Part shown: in pieces, positions 1-8,687 of the stretch
Position numbering within the stretch: position 1 is the first letter of the stretch
Layout of the letters: each line of letters begins with the position of its first letter
Assembly (NCBI GenBank): GCA_017861365.1
Contig: JAGFXR010000006.1
Coordinates: 62,001-126,000, forward strand
DNA length: 64,000 nt
Origin: Oscillospiraceae bacterium
GTDB lineage: Bacteria; Bacillota; Clostridia; Oscillospirales; Oscillospiraceae
Reading direction: 5' to 3'
Notes under the pieces: model-generated
Told to the model about the DNA's origin: nothing
Databases searched by the model: none
What the model saw: the letters and a program-made list of their open reading frames with translations, nothing else
Position numbers and translations under genes: made by a program

Positions 1-2
1 CC

Positions 3-920
3 CAGGCCGGAGTCCTTTATACCGGCGTCATCACGGTGGAGAAGTCAGGCTCCGAGAACGTTGAAACCGGCACCTATACCGTCACGCTGGTGCCCTCCGA
101 TGATGTTCTGCAGTCAGGCGATACCCTGACAGTCAACGTGGTCATCACCTCCGACGACTACGACACCGTGGCAGCCTATCAGGCGGACATCAGCTACGAT
201 CCGTCTCTGCTCACGCTGTCGGATGCCTCCGGCATCAACGGCTTTGACTACAAGAATAATGCAAGCAGCGGAGTCGTGCGAATTTCCAGCTACGGAGAAG
301 ATCAGGCTCTCGGAAACGGCCTTGTGGTTGCCGTTCTGACCTTTACCGTGCCCGATGACGCCGCTTCGGAGCAGACCACCACCCTTACTCTTTCCAACCT
401 GACAGTCAGCGACACCAGCACTGCGTCAAGCGAATCCTCGACCGCACAGTCCGGCGGTACGGTCACCCTCTATATCAACAAGACCGGATACGGCATCACC
501 TTCATCGACTACGACACCTACAACGCGGCTCCCACTGATCAGAAGGTAATGCTGGTGAAGGTATTCAGTCCCGCGGACGGCATAACGTACTATTATAACG
601 GCACGGCCATGTATTATTCCAGCATGTATCTGGCCTATGTCACAATAGTGGACGCGGATACCACCGCCGACGAAGCCGAGGCGCTCATTACGGCGGTATC
701 CGGGACGGATCTCGTGGTTTCCTACGACGGCGACGTCACGCAAAACAACGTGGTCAACATCAATGACGCGCAGATGGTCTACAATTTCTACACTCAAAAG
801 TCAATCAGCACCACCGTCACGATTCTCCAGCGTCTGGAGGCCGATGTCAACGGCGACGGCACCGTGGACAGCGCCGACGCCAGAGCCATTCAGGTGATCA
901 TTCTGAATCAGAACAGCTAA
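3..920 (+). CDS. Cohesin/dockerin-domain secreted protein, 5' end outside window
   Basis: The reading frame is open from the first bases and has no convincing start with a ribosome binding site, so the gene begins upstream; the GTG at 36 is probably internal. About 305 residues are visible. An N-terminal cohesin-like beta domain (visible residues about 24-155) carries the typical AYQADISYDPSLLTL stretch. The C-terminal 65 residues form a type I dockerin with two calcium-binding repeats, the second being the clear DVNGDGTVDSADA, the first a weaker DVTQNNVVNINDA. Cohesin and dockerin modules pair proteins together in cellulosome-like surface assemblies, so this is an extracellular scaffold or adaptor. 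The first repeat has lost several Asp/Gly positions and may bind calcium weakly. A terminator follows directly. Confidence 0.85.
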   Translation, partial: QAGVLYTGVITVEKSGSENVETGTYTVTLVPSDDVLQSGDTLTVNVVITSDDYDTVAAYQADISYDPSLLTLSDASGINGFDYKNNASSGVVRISSYGEDQALGNGLVVAVLTFTVPDDAASEQTTTLTLSNLTVSDTSTASSESSTAQSGGTVTLYINKTGYGITFIDYDTYNAAPTDQKVMLVKVFSPADGITYYYNGTAMYYSSMYLAYVTIVDADTTADEAEALITAVSGTDLVVSYDGDVTQNNVVNINDAQMVYNFYTQKSISTTVTILQRLEADVNGDGTVDSADARAIQVIILNQNS

Positions 921-945
921 ATCCAATTCATTATCCAACAACTCT

Positions 946-980
946 GAAAGAACTCTGCCCGCAACGGGCAGAGTTCTTTC
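946..980. terminator. Intrinsic terminator after dockerin gene
   Basis: A perfect 15-bp stem (946-960 with 966-980) encloses a 5-base loop and ends in TTCTTTC. The left arm is A-rich at its base, so it could also work in reverse. It lies 25 bases after the stop codon. Confidence 0.75.
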
Positions 981-1091
981 ACTGGTCAGACATCCTTAAT
1001 TGCATCTGCAACCCTCCGGTACTAGACCTTTATGGCATAATATGATAAAATAAGGGCGTTAAAATGAAACTTTGCAAGGAGCGGTTGCGCT

Positions 1092-1538
1092 ATGAAGGAA
1101 TATGAAAACGAAGATCTGATTGTCCACTGGTATCCTGAGCTGTGCTCCCATCCAGGAATATGTCTGCGAACCCTGCCGGAGGTGTTTGATGTCCACCGAC
1201 GGCCTTGGGTGAATATCAACGGCGCGGAACCCATTGAAATCATCAAGGCCGTTGATTTGTGTCCCTCCGGCGCGCTGAGATATTCACTTCCAGAGGGTTC
1301 TCGCATTCGCTCGGAGGAAGCCTGTGGCCCGGGCCGTCTTGACCTGCAACCGCCCTCCGCCGCCGTTATTACCATTAAACCAATTCCAAACGGCCCGCTG
1401 ATCATCGACGGTCCCGCCGCGATTATTGACACAAGCGGGAACACGACGTTTGAAGCTCAGAAAATGGTATTATGCAGCTGCGGCTGCTCCTGCAACAAGC
1501 CATTCTGTGACGGTTCCCACATGAAAAACAAACCATAA
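1092..1538 (+). CDS. Iron-sulfur protein with Fer4_19 and CDGSH domains
   Basis: The 148-residue protein has two small iron-sulfur modules. The N-terminal half matches the divergent 4Fe-4S mono-cluster (Fer4_19, YjdI-like) family with Cys18, Cys24 and the DLCPSGAL signature (Cys57). The C-terminus has a CDGSH-type 2Fe-2S site with Cys128, Cys130, Cys139 and His143 in NKPFCDGSH. Such fusions are small cytoplasmic redox proteins of unclear partner. The start is supported by AAGGAG ten bases upstream. It is monocistronic, with a terminator just after the stop. Confidence 0.88.
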   Translation: MKEYENEDLIVHWYPELCSHPGICLRTLPEVFDVHRRPWVNINGAEPIEIIKAVDLCPSGALRYSLPEGSRIRSEEACGPGRLDLQPPSAAVITIKPIPNGPLIIDGPAAIIDTSGNTTFEAQKMVLCSCGCSCNKPFCDGSHMKNKP

Positions 1539-1566
1539 GCCGCCACCCTCTGCCATATACATACAC

Positions 1567-1600
1567 GAAAAAGTCCTCCTGTGGGAGGGCTTTTCCTTTT
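1567..1600 (+). terminator. Intrinsic terminator after CDGSH gene
   Basis: An 11-bp stem with one G-T pair (AAAAGTCCTCC with GGAGGGCTTTT) is followed by a T-rich tract. Confidence 0.7.
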
Positions 1601-1722
1601 TTTAGTTATTTCAGTTCAAGGTACCGAAAAACGGTTCGCATAAAAAATTTCAAACTAATTATAAGTTTAGCTGTTATACTAAATCAGCTTACGGCATGAT
1701 CACAACATGAAAGGAAACAAAC

Positions 1723-2475
1723 ATGAAAAGAACAATCAGCTTGACATTACTCGCCGCAATGATGGCCTTTGCCTTATATAGCTGCGGCACCAGCTCCTCA
1801 TCAGACTCCAGTACGGCTTCCTCCGACACGACCTCCACCGACGCGGAGGAAACCGATCTGAGCAATACCACAGTTACCGGTCAGGTTACAGAAGTAAACG
1901 GCACCTCTATCACCTTGATTTTGGGTGAACTCGCTGAGAATGACAGCAAGGGCGAAGCACCCTCCGATGAAAAAACTTCCTCCGATGCCGCCACTGGTGA
2001 GACTCCTTCCGGCGACGCTTCCATCGGCGAAGCTCCCTCTGGTGAGGCTCCTTCGGGCGACGCTGCCACCGGTGAAACTCCCTCCGGTGAAGCTCCTTCC
2101 GGGGATGCTGCTACCGGCGAAACTCCCTCCGGTGAAGCTCCCTCTGGTGATGCTGCTACTGGCGAAGCTCCCTCTGGTCAGAAGTCTGGAGGCGCGGCGG
2201 CGAGCTTCACCGCCGGGGATGAGACTATTACCATTACCATCAGCGATGATACCGCCATTACCGTTGAGGGTATGGGCGAAGCAACGGACGGCACTGCGGA
2301 TGACATTTCCACCGACAGCATTCTGGAGGTAACCTTCGGAGACGATAATACGGTAACCTCAATCGTTGTCAAAAACGTCATGGGCGGTCAGGACATGGGT
2401 GGTCAGGACATGGGCGGCAAGAGCGAGAGCACCGACGCCGAACAAACATCCTCCCAGACCTCAAGCGCAGCCTAA
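1723..2475 (+). CDS. Repeat-rich lipoprotein, DUF5666-like
   Basis: The 250-residue protein starts with a lipoprotein signal (Lys-Arg, hydrophobic core, then the ALYSC lipobox with Cys21) and a Ser/Thr-rich linker, so it should be anchored outside the membrane. A short beta-type segment (VTGQVTEVNGTSITLILGE) resembles the DUF5666 family and is resumed after the repeats (ITITISDDTAITVEG). Between them are about four copies of a 15-residue acidic repeat built on GETPSGEAPSGDAAT. The tail has MGGQDMGGQDMGG. AAAGGA lies upstream of the start. Function is unknown. The repeats probably form a flexible acidic spacer or weak cation-binding segment. Confidence 0.75.
   Translation: MKRTISLTLLAAMMAFALYSCGTSSSSDSSTASSDTTSTDAEETDLSNTTVTGQVTEVNGTSITLILGELAENDSKGEAPSDEKTSSDAATGETPSGDASIGEAPSGEAPSGDAATGETPSGEAPSGDAATGETPSGEAPSGDAATGEAPSGQKSGGAAASFTAGDETITITISDDTAITVEGMGEATDGTADDISTDSILEVTFGDDNTVTSIVVKNVMGGQDMGGQDMGGKSESTDAEQTSSQTSSAA
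1990..2178 (+). repeat. In-frame 45-base tandem repeats
   Basis: Roughly four copies of a 45-base unit encode GETPSGEAPSGDAAT variants inside the lipoprotein. Copies differ mostly at third codon positions, and the first is the most divergent (ending ASI rather than AAT). The array keeps frame throughout. Confidence 0.8.
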
Positions 2476-2532
2476 TTTACATGATGCCTGTCCCGTAAGC
2501 AATTGTCGAAACGCCTCAATATGGCTAGACAG

Positions 2533-2563
2533 CAAAAGCCCCCGGCTAAGCCGGGGGCTTTTG
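2533..2563. terminator. Bidirectional terminator between lipoprotein gene and copZ
   Basis: A 14-bp GC-rich stem flanked by CAAAA and TTTTG sits between two convergent genes, so it can stop transcripts from both sides. Confidence 0.85.
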
Positions 2564-2573
2564 TCGCTCTTAC

Positions 2574-2783
2574 TTACGATTTTACATCATAGCCCTGCTC
2601 TTCAATGGCCTCCCGAATGGCTTTCGCCTCCAACACTGACGGCTCAAAGCTAACTGAAACGGTCTTATCCGCCAAACTGACCGAAACATCATCCACCCCC
2701 GACAGAGCGGAAACCGCCTTTTTGACTCTTGCCTCGCAGTGCGCGCAGGACATACCTTCTACATTCAAAACAAGCTTTTCCAT
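2574..2783 (-). CDS. copZ: Copper chaperone / heavy-metal-associated domain protein
   Basis: The 69-residue protein is a single HMA domain with the metal-binding GMSCAHCEARV motif and the expected beta-alpha-beta-beta-alpha-beta length. Such proteins carry Cu(I) in the cytoplasm to a P-type ATPase or a CsoR-type repressor. The start chosen is the ATG at 2783, seven bases after AAGGAG; an upstream in-frame ATG at 2804 overlaps that ribosome site and is unlikely. No copper ATPase is adjacent. The only upstream neighbour is a 50-codon frame behind a shared promoter. Confidence 0.88.
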   Translation of the reverse strand: MEKLVLNVEGMSCAHCEARVKKAVSALSGVDDVSVSLADKTVSVSFEPSVLEAKAIREAIEEQGYDVKS

Positions 2784-2819
2784 TATTTTGTTCTCCTTTT
2801 TCAATAAAAATTATGCGTT

Positions 2820-2972
2820 TTAACCGCAGCCCGGCTGAGGGGCTTGACCGTGGCGCTCCACCCCGATGGCGGGAACAGTCAGGCTCATTTGAACCAGCAA
2901 GAACACCAGTGGAGCGCTGTGAGCACTCATGAATCCGGGCATACCGGTGACGGCATCATTTTTTTGAGTCAT
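2820..2972 (-). CDS. Small 50-residue open frame upstream of copZ
   Basis: An ATG at 2972 follows AAAGGAG with good spacing and opens 50 codons ending 36 bases before copZ. The product is rich in Met, His and Pro, has a short hydrophobic stretch (APLVFLLVQMSL) and ends in PGCG. I recognise no family. A promoter at 3023-3051 lies just upstream, so this frame and copZ would share a transcript. The Met, His and Cys content next to a copper chaperone hints at metal handling, but that is inference. It may also be a decayed remnant. Confidence 0.4.
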   Translation of the reverse strand: MTQKNDAVTGMPGFMSAHSAPLVFLLVQMSLTVPAIGVERHGQAPQPGCG

Positions 2973-3022
2973 GGCATCCACTCCTTTGCAGGGATCTCGG
3001 CCGGTAAGGTTTTGCTAACCCC

Positions 3023-3051
3023 ATTATACCTGAACCGCGGCACTTTGAAAA
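3023..3051 (-). promoter_or_regulatory. Promoter for the copZ transcript
   Basis: Reading the minus strand: TTTTCA, 17 bases, TATAAT. A short inverted repeat (GGTT-TTGCT-AACC) overlaps the likely start of transcription and could bind a metal sensor; that part is speculative. Confidence 0.55.
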
Positions 3052-3063
3052 GAGAAACATGAA

Positions 3064-3096
3064 ACGGGTGTGGAGCGAAAACCGCTCCACACCCGT
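3064..3096 (-). terminator. Hairpin after the copper-amine-oxidase-like gene
   Basis: A perfect 14-bp stem (3064-3077 with 3083-3096) lies 62 bases past the minus-strand stop at 3158. The following T-tract is weak (TTTCATGTTTC). Confidence 0.6.
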
Positions 3097-3157
3097 CATT
3101 CAACATCCGTGATTCCATCGCCGCGGATGAAGTCAGACTTCCTTAGGTTTTCTGTGC

Positions 3158-4645
3158 TCAGTCGCCTTCCACAGTGGTGCCTGTCAGGTCAGCAAAGGGA
3201 ACGATGGTTGCGCCCGCGGGAGGTGTGGTCTCGGCAGTCGTGGTCGCGGCCGTGCAGGTGCTGTTGATCTCAATGGACAGAGACGCGATGTTACCTAAAA
3301 GGGCACTCATCTGGCAAGTGGAGATTCCGTCCGCGCCTTGAGACGCATCCAACGTGATATCAATGGTCTCCGGCAGACCGCCGAAGAGCGCGAGAGTGGT
3401 GAGCTCATCCCCGCTCAGACTGTCGGAGATGAAATCGGTGGAAACAGCGGCGGTTCCGCTGACAGTGTAGCCGGTAACCGCACCAGAGGAATCGGTGGTC
3501 AGGGTCAGGGCAACAGAACCGTCTGCACCGAACGGAGCAAGAGACAGGGTATTTTCATATCCTGCCGCGGTTTTGGTAAAGGCGCTGTCGGAAAGGGCGG
3601 CCGCCACAGAGTTCAGGGTTTCGGATACCTCCTGATATCCGGTGGATGCCTTGCCGTCCAGGGAAATTTCATTTCCGGCCGCGGTCAAAAGAAGCGAGGT
3701 AAGGTCATAATCATGGCTCAGAAGATCAGCCAGGGAAATACCCAAACCGCTTTCAGCGAAGAGTTCATTTAAATCAATGGAGATCCATGCACCCGCCGGA
3801 ATCCCCAGCTGCTCGTTGATCGCGTCACTATAGAGACAATAGACCATTGCGTTGGAGAGATCGGCGCGTACCTCCACGCTGAGTCCAGCGGAGCCGTCGG
3901 AGAAGCCCGACCCGAGATCTTCGTCGGTCAATCCCGTCAGGCTCATCAGACCCGCCAAATTCAACGTAAAGGATTCCGTCAGCTGCGCGGCGGTTCCGTC
4001 TACGCTGACTCCGCTGACCGTGCCGTCAAGAGACGCCATGGTCTGCCCCAGCATCAGAAGCTCCATAGCAAAGGTTTCATTGACCGAGAGGCTGGATGCA
4101 TCCAAGGTCTTGGAATAGTCCATATAGTTCTCAAGAATGGTAAACTGATAGTTGCTGAGCACCTGAGAAACCAGTTTGTCGGTATCGACAATCACAACGG
4201 TATGACTGTCCTGATCCCAGCCGATGTTGCAGCCAAAGGCCTCAGCGGCAAACCGGACGGGGACGTATGTACGGTTGGATGTACTGTCAACATAGGGGGC
4301 AGTGTCCATGGAAAGTGTGGTTGTACTGCCGTCCTTGGTCACGGTGACATCAACAGACCCCACTGTTATGGTGATCGTGGTTCCGTTTAACGTGGCGGTA
4401 ATGGTGGATGTTTCTGAATCCCACTGCGTTGTTCCGCCCATCGCCTCCACCACCGCGGTCAGGGGCAGCATGGTGCGTCCGTCCTTCACGCAGGGGGAAG
4501 CATCTGAAAAGTCGATGGTCTGACCATCCACGACTACGGAAACACCCTGAGTCTCCGCCGCCATTGCGGAAATGGAGATGGTCAGAAGCAGGGCGAAGGA
4601 TAGCAGCACCGATAAAATGCGTTTTGCTGATTTCACTGTTTTCAT
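3158..4645 (-). CDS. Secreted protein with copper amine oxidase N-terminal-like domain
   Basis: The 495-residue protein has a signal peptide (Lys-rich start, LLSFALLLTISISAMA, cleavage near AMA-AE). Residues about 35-160 form the Cu_amine_oxidN1 stalk-type domain with its usual marks: DGRTMLPLTAVVEAMG, then NRTYVPVRFAAEAFG and a VVIV strand. The remaining 330 residues are polar and beta-rich, unassigned to me. Despite the name these domains do not oxidise amines; in Firmicutes they are surface or cell-wall modules. The start is the ATG at 4645, eight bases after GGAGG; an upstream TTG overlaps that site. Monocistronic with its own promoter. Confidence 0.82.
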   Translation of the reverse strand: MKTVKSAKRILSVLLSFALLLTISISAMAAETQGVSVVVDGQTIDFSDASPCVKDGRTMLPLTAVVEAMGGTTQWDSETSTITATLNGTTITITVGSVDVTVTKDGSTTTLSMDTAPYVDSTSNRTYVPVRFAAEAFGCNIGWDQDSHTVVIVDTDKLVSQVLSNYQFTILENYMDYSKTLDASSLSVNETFAMELLMLGQTMASLDGTVSGVSVDGTAAQLTESFTLNLAGLMSLTGLTDEDLGSGFSDGSAGLSVEVRADLSNAMVYCLYSDAINEQLGIPAGAWISIDLNELFAESGLGISLADLLSHDYDLTSLLLTAAGNEISLDGKASTGYQEVSETLNSVAAALSDSAFTKTAAGYENTLSLAPFGADGSVALTLTTDSSGAVTGYTVSGTAAVSTDFISDSLSGDELTTLALFGGLPETIDITLDASQGADGISTCQMSALLGNIASLSIEINSTCTAATTTAETTPPAGATIVPFADLTGTTVEGD

Positions 4646-4688
4646 GAACAAGGCCTCCAAAATTTAAGAAATACTTCAGTATCATCAT

Positions 4689-4717
4689 ATTTTACCACAA
4701 TTAAGATAAAAATTCAA
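4689..4717 (-). promoter_or_regulatory. Promoter for copper-amine-oxidase-like gene
   Basis: Minus strand: TTGAAT, 17 bases, TAAAAT, ending about 44 bases before the start codon. Confidence 0.5.
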
Positions 4718-4743
4718 CTGTGCGGCAATTTGTTAAGAAAATA

Positions 4744-5763
4744 TTAATCCCCTCGGTTCAGAATCCGAATAAGATCATCGGCGGTATTGTCCTGCGGGTG
4801 GAGCCGCACATGCGCCAGAAGCCTTCTCTGCGCGGCGCCGATCTCAGGGCCCCGCAGCCCCATCCGGTACATCGCTCCGCCGGAAAGGGCCAGGTCGCGG
4901 ATGCCGGGGGCAGCGCCGTCATTCAATATTTCTCGAATGACGCGGCGTTCCAGACGCAGAGAGCTTAAAAATTCCTTCCGGCCGGAGATAGCGCCTTCTT
5001 CCTCCAAAAGCCCGCAGAGGGCGCTCCAGCGGGCAGGCGCGTGGGGCTCCCGCTCACTCAGCCTCCCAAGCTCCGGCGAAGCCCGTTTGAGAAGGAAGCG
5101 GTCCATCAGTCCGAGAGAGAACAGTCCGTCCGCCCATCCAGGGAACGGGGCACAGATGGCTTTTTCCAGCTCTGTCCTGACGCGCTCCGCCGAAACGCTC
5201 CGCGCCCGTTGCGCGTAAAGCGCCACAGCCTCGGTGACATCCGTGCTGATGGAAAAATCCAGCTGCGCGGCAAACCGGAGGGCGCGAAACATCCGAAGGG
5301 CGTCCTCCCCGAAGCGCTGTTCCGGCGTCCCGACACACCGGATGACGCGGGCATCCAAATCCTGCCGTCCGCCGAAAGGGTCAACGACCCCGCCGGACGC
5401 GTCCAGCGCCATGGCGTTTATGGTGAAATCGCGGCGGGACAGATCGTCGGTCAACGTGGCGTCAAAGGAAACCTGATCGGGATGCCGCCCGTCAGAGTAG
5501 GCGCTCTCCCTGCGGAAGGTCGTCACCTCAATTTTCATACCGTCTAAGAAAACGGATACCGTTCCGTGGCGCAGGCCGGTGGGAACGGTTTTGTCAAACA
5601 GCGCTGTCACCGTTTCTGGCAAAGCGGAGGTGGTCACGTCCCAGTCTGAGGGAGGGCGTCCCAACAGAAGGTCGCGGACGCAGCCTCCCACGGGATATGC
5701 CTCGTGTCCACTACTCCGAAGTGCCTCACAGCAGACCGAGACAGGCCGTGGAATCAGATTCAT
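4744..5763 (-). CDS. CCA tRNA nucleotidyltransferase / poly(A) polymerase family
   Basis: A class II nucleotidyltransferase of the CCA-adding/PcnB family, 339 residues. The head has GGCVRDLLLGR, the metal-binding pair in DWDVTT, and RRDFTINAMAL. The neck has the flexible-loop region GEDALRMFRALRFA. These enzymes add or repair the CCA end of tRNAs in the cytoplasm. It is shorter than the usual 400-450 residues, mainly lacking the C-terminal tail and any HD domain; short forms are common in Clostridia. CCA- and A-adding activity cannot be separated by eye. Start at 5763 is set by GGAGGTG. Confidence 0.85.
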   Translation of the reverse strand: MNLIPRPVSVCCEALRSSGHEAYPVGGCVRDLLLGRPPSDWDVTTSALPETVTALFDKTVPTGLRHGTVSVFLDGMKIEVTTFRRESAYSDGRHPDQVSFDATLTDDLSRRDFTINAMALDASGGVVDPFGGRQDLDARVIRCVGTPEQRFGEDALRMFRALRFAAQLDFSISTDVTEAVALYAQRARSVSAERVRTELEKAICAPFPGWADGLFSLGLMDRFLLKRASPELGRLSEREPHAPARWSALCGLLEEEGAISGRKEFLSSLRLERRVIREILNDGAAPGIRDLALSGGAMYRMGLRGPEIGAAQRRLLAHVRLHPQDNTADDLIRILNRGD

Positions 5764-5822
5764 TTCTTCACCTCCGGTATTTTTTTCGGTGGGAGCGTCT
5801 ATAATGTTTTCATACGGTTCCC

Positions 5823-5851
5823 TTGTCATTTGAAAGCAAAAGGATTATAAT
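5823..5851 (+). promoter_or_regulatory. Promoter upstream of murC
   Basis: TTGTCA, 17 bases, TATAAT on the plus strand. Transcription from here gives an mRNA leader of about 180 bases before murC. I see no recognised riboswitch in that leader. Confidence 0.6.
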
Positions 5852-6034
5852 ATGACGTCTGTGAAGCTTACCACAACGGTTCCTGCCGCACGCATTCACG
5901 CGGAACCGGCAGCACCCCTTCAAAGCCCATTCACCCTGCATTTACGATACCTGCAATACCGCCCCGGCTGTGCTCCTGTGAGCCGTGCCCGGTGTCACAT
6001 AAATCATTTCTTAGAATGAAAGGCGTGTCAATCA

Positions 6035-7411
6035 ATGCTGAACAAAGCTCATATTGAAGATTATATGAAGCCCGGCCGCCGGGCCCATCTGGTGGGAATC
6101 GGCGGCGTTTCCATGTCCCCGCTGGCGGAGGTTCTGGCGGACCGTGGCATGATCATCACCGGCTCGGACATCAGTGAGAGTGAGAAGGTAAAGCACCTGC
6201 GTTCCCTTGGAATGGATGTGGCCATCGGCCACAGAGCGGAAAACCTGGGCGGAGCGGAGTGCGTCATCCGTACGGCGGCGGTTCATGACGAAAATCCGGA
6301 AATCGCCGCCGCCCACGCACAGAATATTCCCGTGTTCGAGCGGGCTCAGGCCTGGGGCGCGATCATGAGGGGATACCAAAACGCGCTGTGCATCTCAGGC
6401 ACCCACGGAAAGACCACCACCACCTCGATGTGCACGCACATCGCCATGGCCGCGGGCAGCGACCCCACCGTGATGATCGGCGGCACTCTGCCGCTGCTGG
6501 GAACCGGGTACCGGGTTGGAAACGGCGGCATGATTATTATGGAATCCTGCGAATATTGCAACTCGTTTCTCTCCTTTTTCCCCACTGTGGCGGTCATCCT
6601 GAATATTGAGGCAGATCACCTTGACTTTTTCAAGGATTTGGAGGACGTGAAGCACTCCTTCCGTGCCTTCGCGGAGCTGACTCCTGAAGACGGCACGATC
6701 GTTGCCAACTGCGAAGACCTCAACACCATGGACGCGCTGCGGGAGATCGGGCGTCCCATACTGACCTTCGGACTGGAGCGGGGCGATGTGCATGGCGAGC
6801 GCCTGTCCTGGAGCAACGGACTCCCCACCTTTGATATTGTGGTGCGGGGAGAGGTCTTCGCCCATGTGTCCCTGAACATACCGGGCATTTATAACGTCAA
6901 AAACGCCATTGCCGCCACAGCGGCGGCCGCAGCCGTAGGGCTGCCGTCGGCGGCGGTGGAGCAGGGACTAAGCGCGTTCCGGGGCGCGGGCAGGCGCTTC
7001 GAACACAAGGGTACTTATCAAGGGGCCGAGATTTATGACGACTATGCCCACCATCCCGGCGAACTGACCGCCCTTCTCAGCGCTGCAAAAGGCCTTTCCT
7101 ATCAGCGGGTCATCTGCGCCTTCCAGCCCCACACCTACACCCGGACCCAGGCGCTTTTCCCCGATTTTATCGAGGCGCTGAAGCTTGCCGACAAAGTTCT
7201 TCTGGCGGAAATTTATGCAGCCAGGGAGCAAAATACCATTGGCATTTCGTCGGCCGATCTGGCAAAGGAGATTCCCGGAGCAGAATATTTCCCCTCGTTT
7301 CCTGCCCTCACCCAGCGGCTGCGGGAGCTTGCCTCCCCCGGCGATTTGATTCTGACTGTGGGCGCGGGTGACATTTACCGCACCGGAGAGGAATTGGTCA
7401 AATCCATCTGA
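6035..7411 (+). CDS. murC: UDP-N-acetylmuramate--L-alanine ligase
   Basis: The 458-residue Mur ligase adds L-alanine to UDP-MurNAc, the first cytoplasmic step of the peptidoglycan stem peptide. The N-terminal Rossmann domain has GIGGVSMSPLAEVL, the central domain the ATP loop GTHGKTTTTSM and NIEADHLDFF, and the C-terminal domain YDDYAHHPGE and FQPHTYTR. Length is normal for MurC. AAAGG lies 12 bases before the ATG. It stands alone behind its own promoter and faces mreB across a shared terminator. Confidence 0.96.
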   Translation: MLNKAHIEDYMKPGRRAHLVGIGGVSMSPLAEVLADRGMIITGSDISESEKVKHLRSLGMDVAIGHRAENLGGAECVIRTAAVHDENPEIAAAHAQNIPVFERAQAWGAIMRGYQNALCISGTHGKTTTTSMCTHIAMAAGSDPTVMIGGTLPLLGTGYRVGNGGMIIMESCEYCNSFLSFFPTVAVILNIEADHLDFFKDLEDVKHSFRAFAELTPEDGTIVANCEDLNTMDALREIGRPILTFGLERGDVHGERLSWSNGLPTFDIVVRGEVFAHVSLNIPGIYNVKNAIAATAAAAAVGLPSAAVEQGLSAFRGAGRRFEHKGTYQGAEIYDDYAHHPGELTALLSAAKGLSYQRVICAFQPHTYTRTQALFPDFIEALKLADKVLLAEIYAAREQNTIGISSADLAKEIPGAEYFPSFPALTQRLRELASPGDLILTVGAGDIYRTGEELVKSI

Positions 7412-7451
7412 GCTCCAAATCGACAAGGCAGTAACATTCCGCAAATGGAAG

Positions 7452-7486
7452 AAATCCTCCGTGCGCCGTGCGCCCGGAGGATTTTT
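7452..7486. terminator. Terminator between convergent murC and mreB
   Basis: A 10-bp stem (7452-7461 with 7475-7484) with a GC-rich interior ends in TTTTT on the plus strand and has an A-rich left base, so it likely serves both genes. Confidence 0.75.
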
Positions 7487-7502
7487 GTACGCCTTTCACA
7501 AA

Positions 7503-8528
7503 TTAATGGTTCATCTGCTTGCGGCGGGAAATATTGATGGTGCCGTCCTGCATGGTGGAGAGCCATTCCAGAGATTTGCCCGTACCGTAGGCGACGCAGG
7601 AAATCGCGTCGTCCGCCACATGGGTCTCAATACCGGTGTGGGACTCCAGCAGCTTGTCAAAGCCCCAAATCAGAGAACCGCCGCCGGTCATGACAATGCC
7701 GTTGGTGGAAATGTCCGCCACCAGCTCCGGTGGTGTGCGCTCCAGAACAGAGTGGATGGTCTCCAGAATGCGGGTGGTCGTCTCCTCAAAGGCCTCAATC
7801 ATCTCGGACGAGGTCACGCTGAAGACACGGGGCAATCCGGTCATGAGGCAGCGGCCCTTAATTTCAGCGGTGACTTCCTCCGGACGGGGAAAAACACATC
7901 CGATGGAACACTTCAGCTCTTCCGCGGTACGCTCGCCAATCAGTACATTATGCTTGCGGCGTATGTACTTGATAATGGCCTCATCAAACTGGTCGCCCGC
8001 AACCTTGATGGATTCTGAGGTGACAATACCGGACAGTGAGATCACCGCCACATCGGTGGTGCCGCCGCCGATGTCCACGATCATGTGTCCATCGGGCTTG
8101 TTGATGTCGATACCGGCTCCGATCGCGGCGGCAAGGGGCTCCTCAATCAGGTAGACGCGGCGAGCCCCCGCCTGAAGGCCGGCGTCGATGACCGCGCGCT
8201 CCTCCACCTCGGTAATACCGGATGGGACGCAGATCACCACACGGGGCTTAAAAATACGGAAGGATACGGACTTGCGGATAAATTCCCTCAGCATCCGTTC
8301 GGTCATATCATAATCGGAGATCACGCCCTCGCGGAGAGGACGGATCGCCACAATGTTGCCGGGGGTGCGTCCCAGCATCCGTTGGGCGTCCGTGCCAACC
8401 TTGAGCAGCTTTCCGGTATTTTTATCCACGGCAACGACAGAAGGCTCCTGAAGAACAATTCCTTTGCCGTCCACATAAACCAGGATGGAAGCGGTACCCA
8501 AATCTATACCGATATCTTTACTGAACAT
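7503..8528 (-). CDS. mreB: Rod-shape-determining actin-like protein MreB/Mbl
   Basis: The 341-residue protein has the actin-fold phosphate loops IGIDLGTASILVYV and VDIGGGTTDVAVIS, and the adenosine motif MTGGGSLIWGFDKLLE. MreB filaments under the membrane guide elongation of the lateral cell wall. No mreC or mreD follows, which suggests an Mbl-type stand-alone paralogue; the two cannot be separated safely by eye. It has its own promoter at 8632-8660 and GAGGTG before the ATG. Confidence 0.93.
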   Translation of the reverse strand: MFSKDIGIDLGTASILVYVDGKGIVLQEPSVVAVDKNTGKLLKVGTDAQRMLGRTPGNIVAIRPLREGVISDYDMTERMLREFIRKSVSFRIFKPRVVICVPSGITEVEERAVIDAGLQAGARRVYLIEEPLAAAIGAGIDINKPDGHMIVDIGGGTTDVAVISLSGIVTSESIKVAGDQFDEAIIKYIRRKHNVLIGERTAEELKCSIGCVFPRPEEVTAEIKGRCLMTGLPRVFSVTSSEMIEAFEETTTRILETIHSVLERTPPELVADISTNGIVMTGGGSLIWGFDKLLESHTGIETHVADDAISCVAYGTGKSLEWLSTMQDGTINISRRKQMNH

Positions 8529-8631
8529 AGTGACACCTCATATTGTATTTTTCTCCGCCCGGCAGATGTTTCTTTCTTGTTTAACGTCAGAAAGTCTATC
8601 CATAGAAAGCGGAAATTATCCCTATTTTTTT

Positions 8632-8660
8632 ATTATATAATGTCTGGTTTTGTTTTTCAA
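8632..8660 (-). promoter_or_regulatory. Promoter for mreB
   Basis: Minus strand: TTGAAA, 17 bases, TATAAT, between the comF stop and the mreB start. Confidence 0.6.
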
Positions 8661-8687
8661 TGGAAAATTGCACGAACATACCGCAAA

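Noticed and set aside
1990-2178. CRISPR-like short repeats
   Set aside because: Repeats are contiguous, in frame and translated; there are no unique spacers.
5852-6019. 55-codon frame in the murC leader
   Set aside because: Its ATG directly follows the TATAAT of the promoter, so it would lack a leader and ribosome site; composition is not protein-like.
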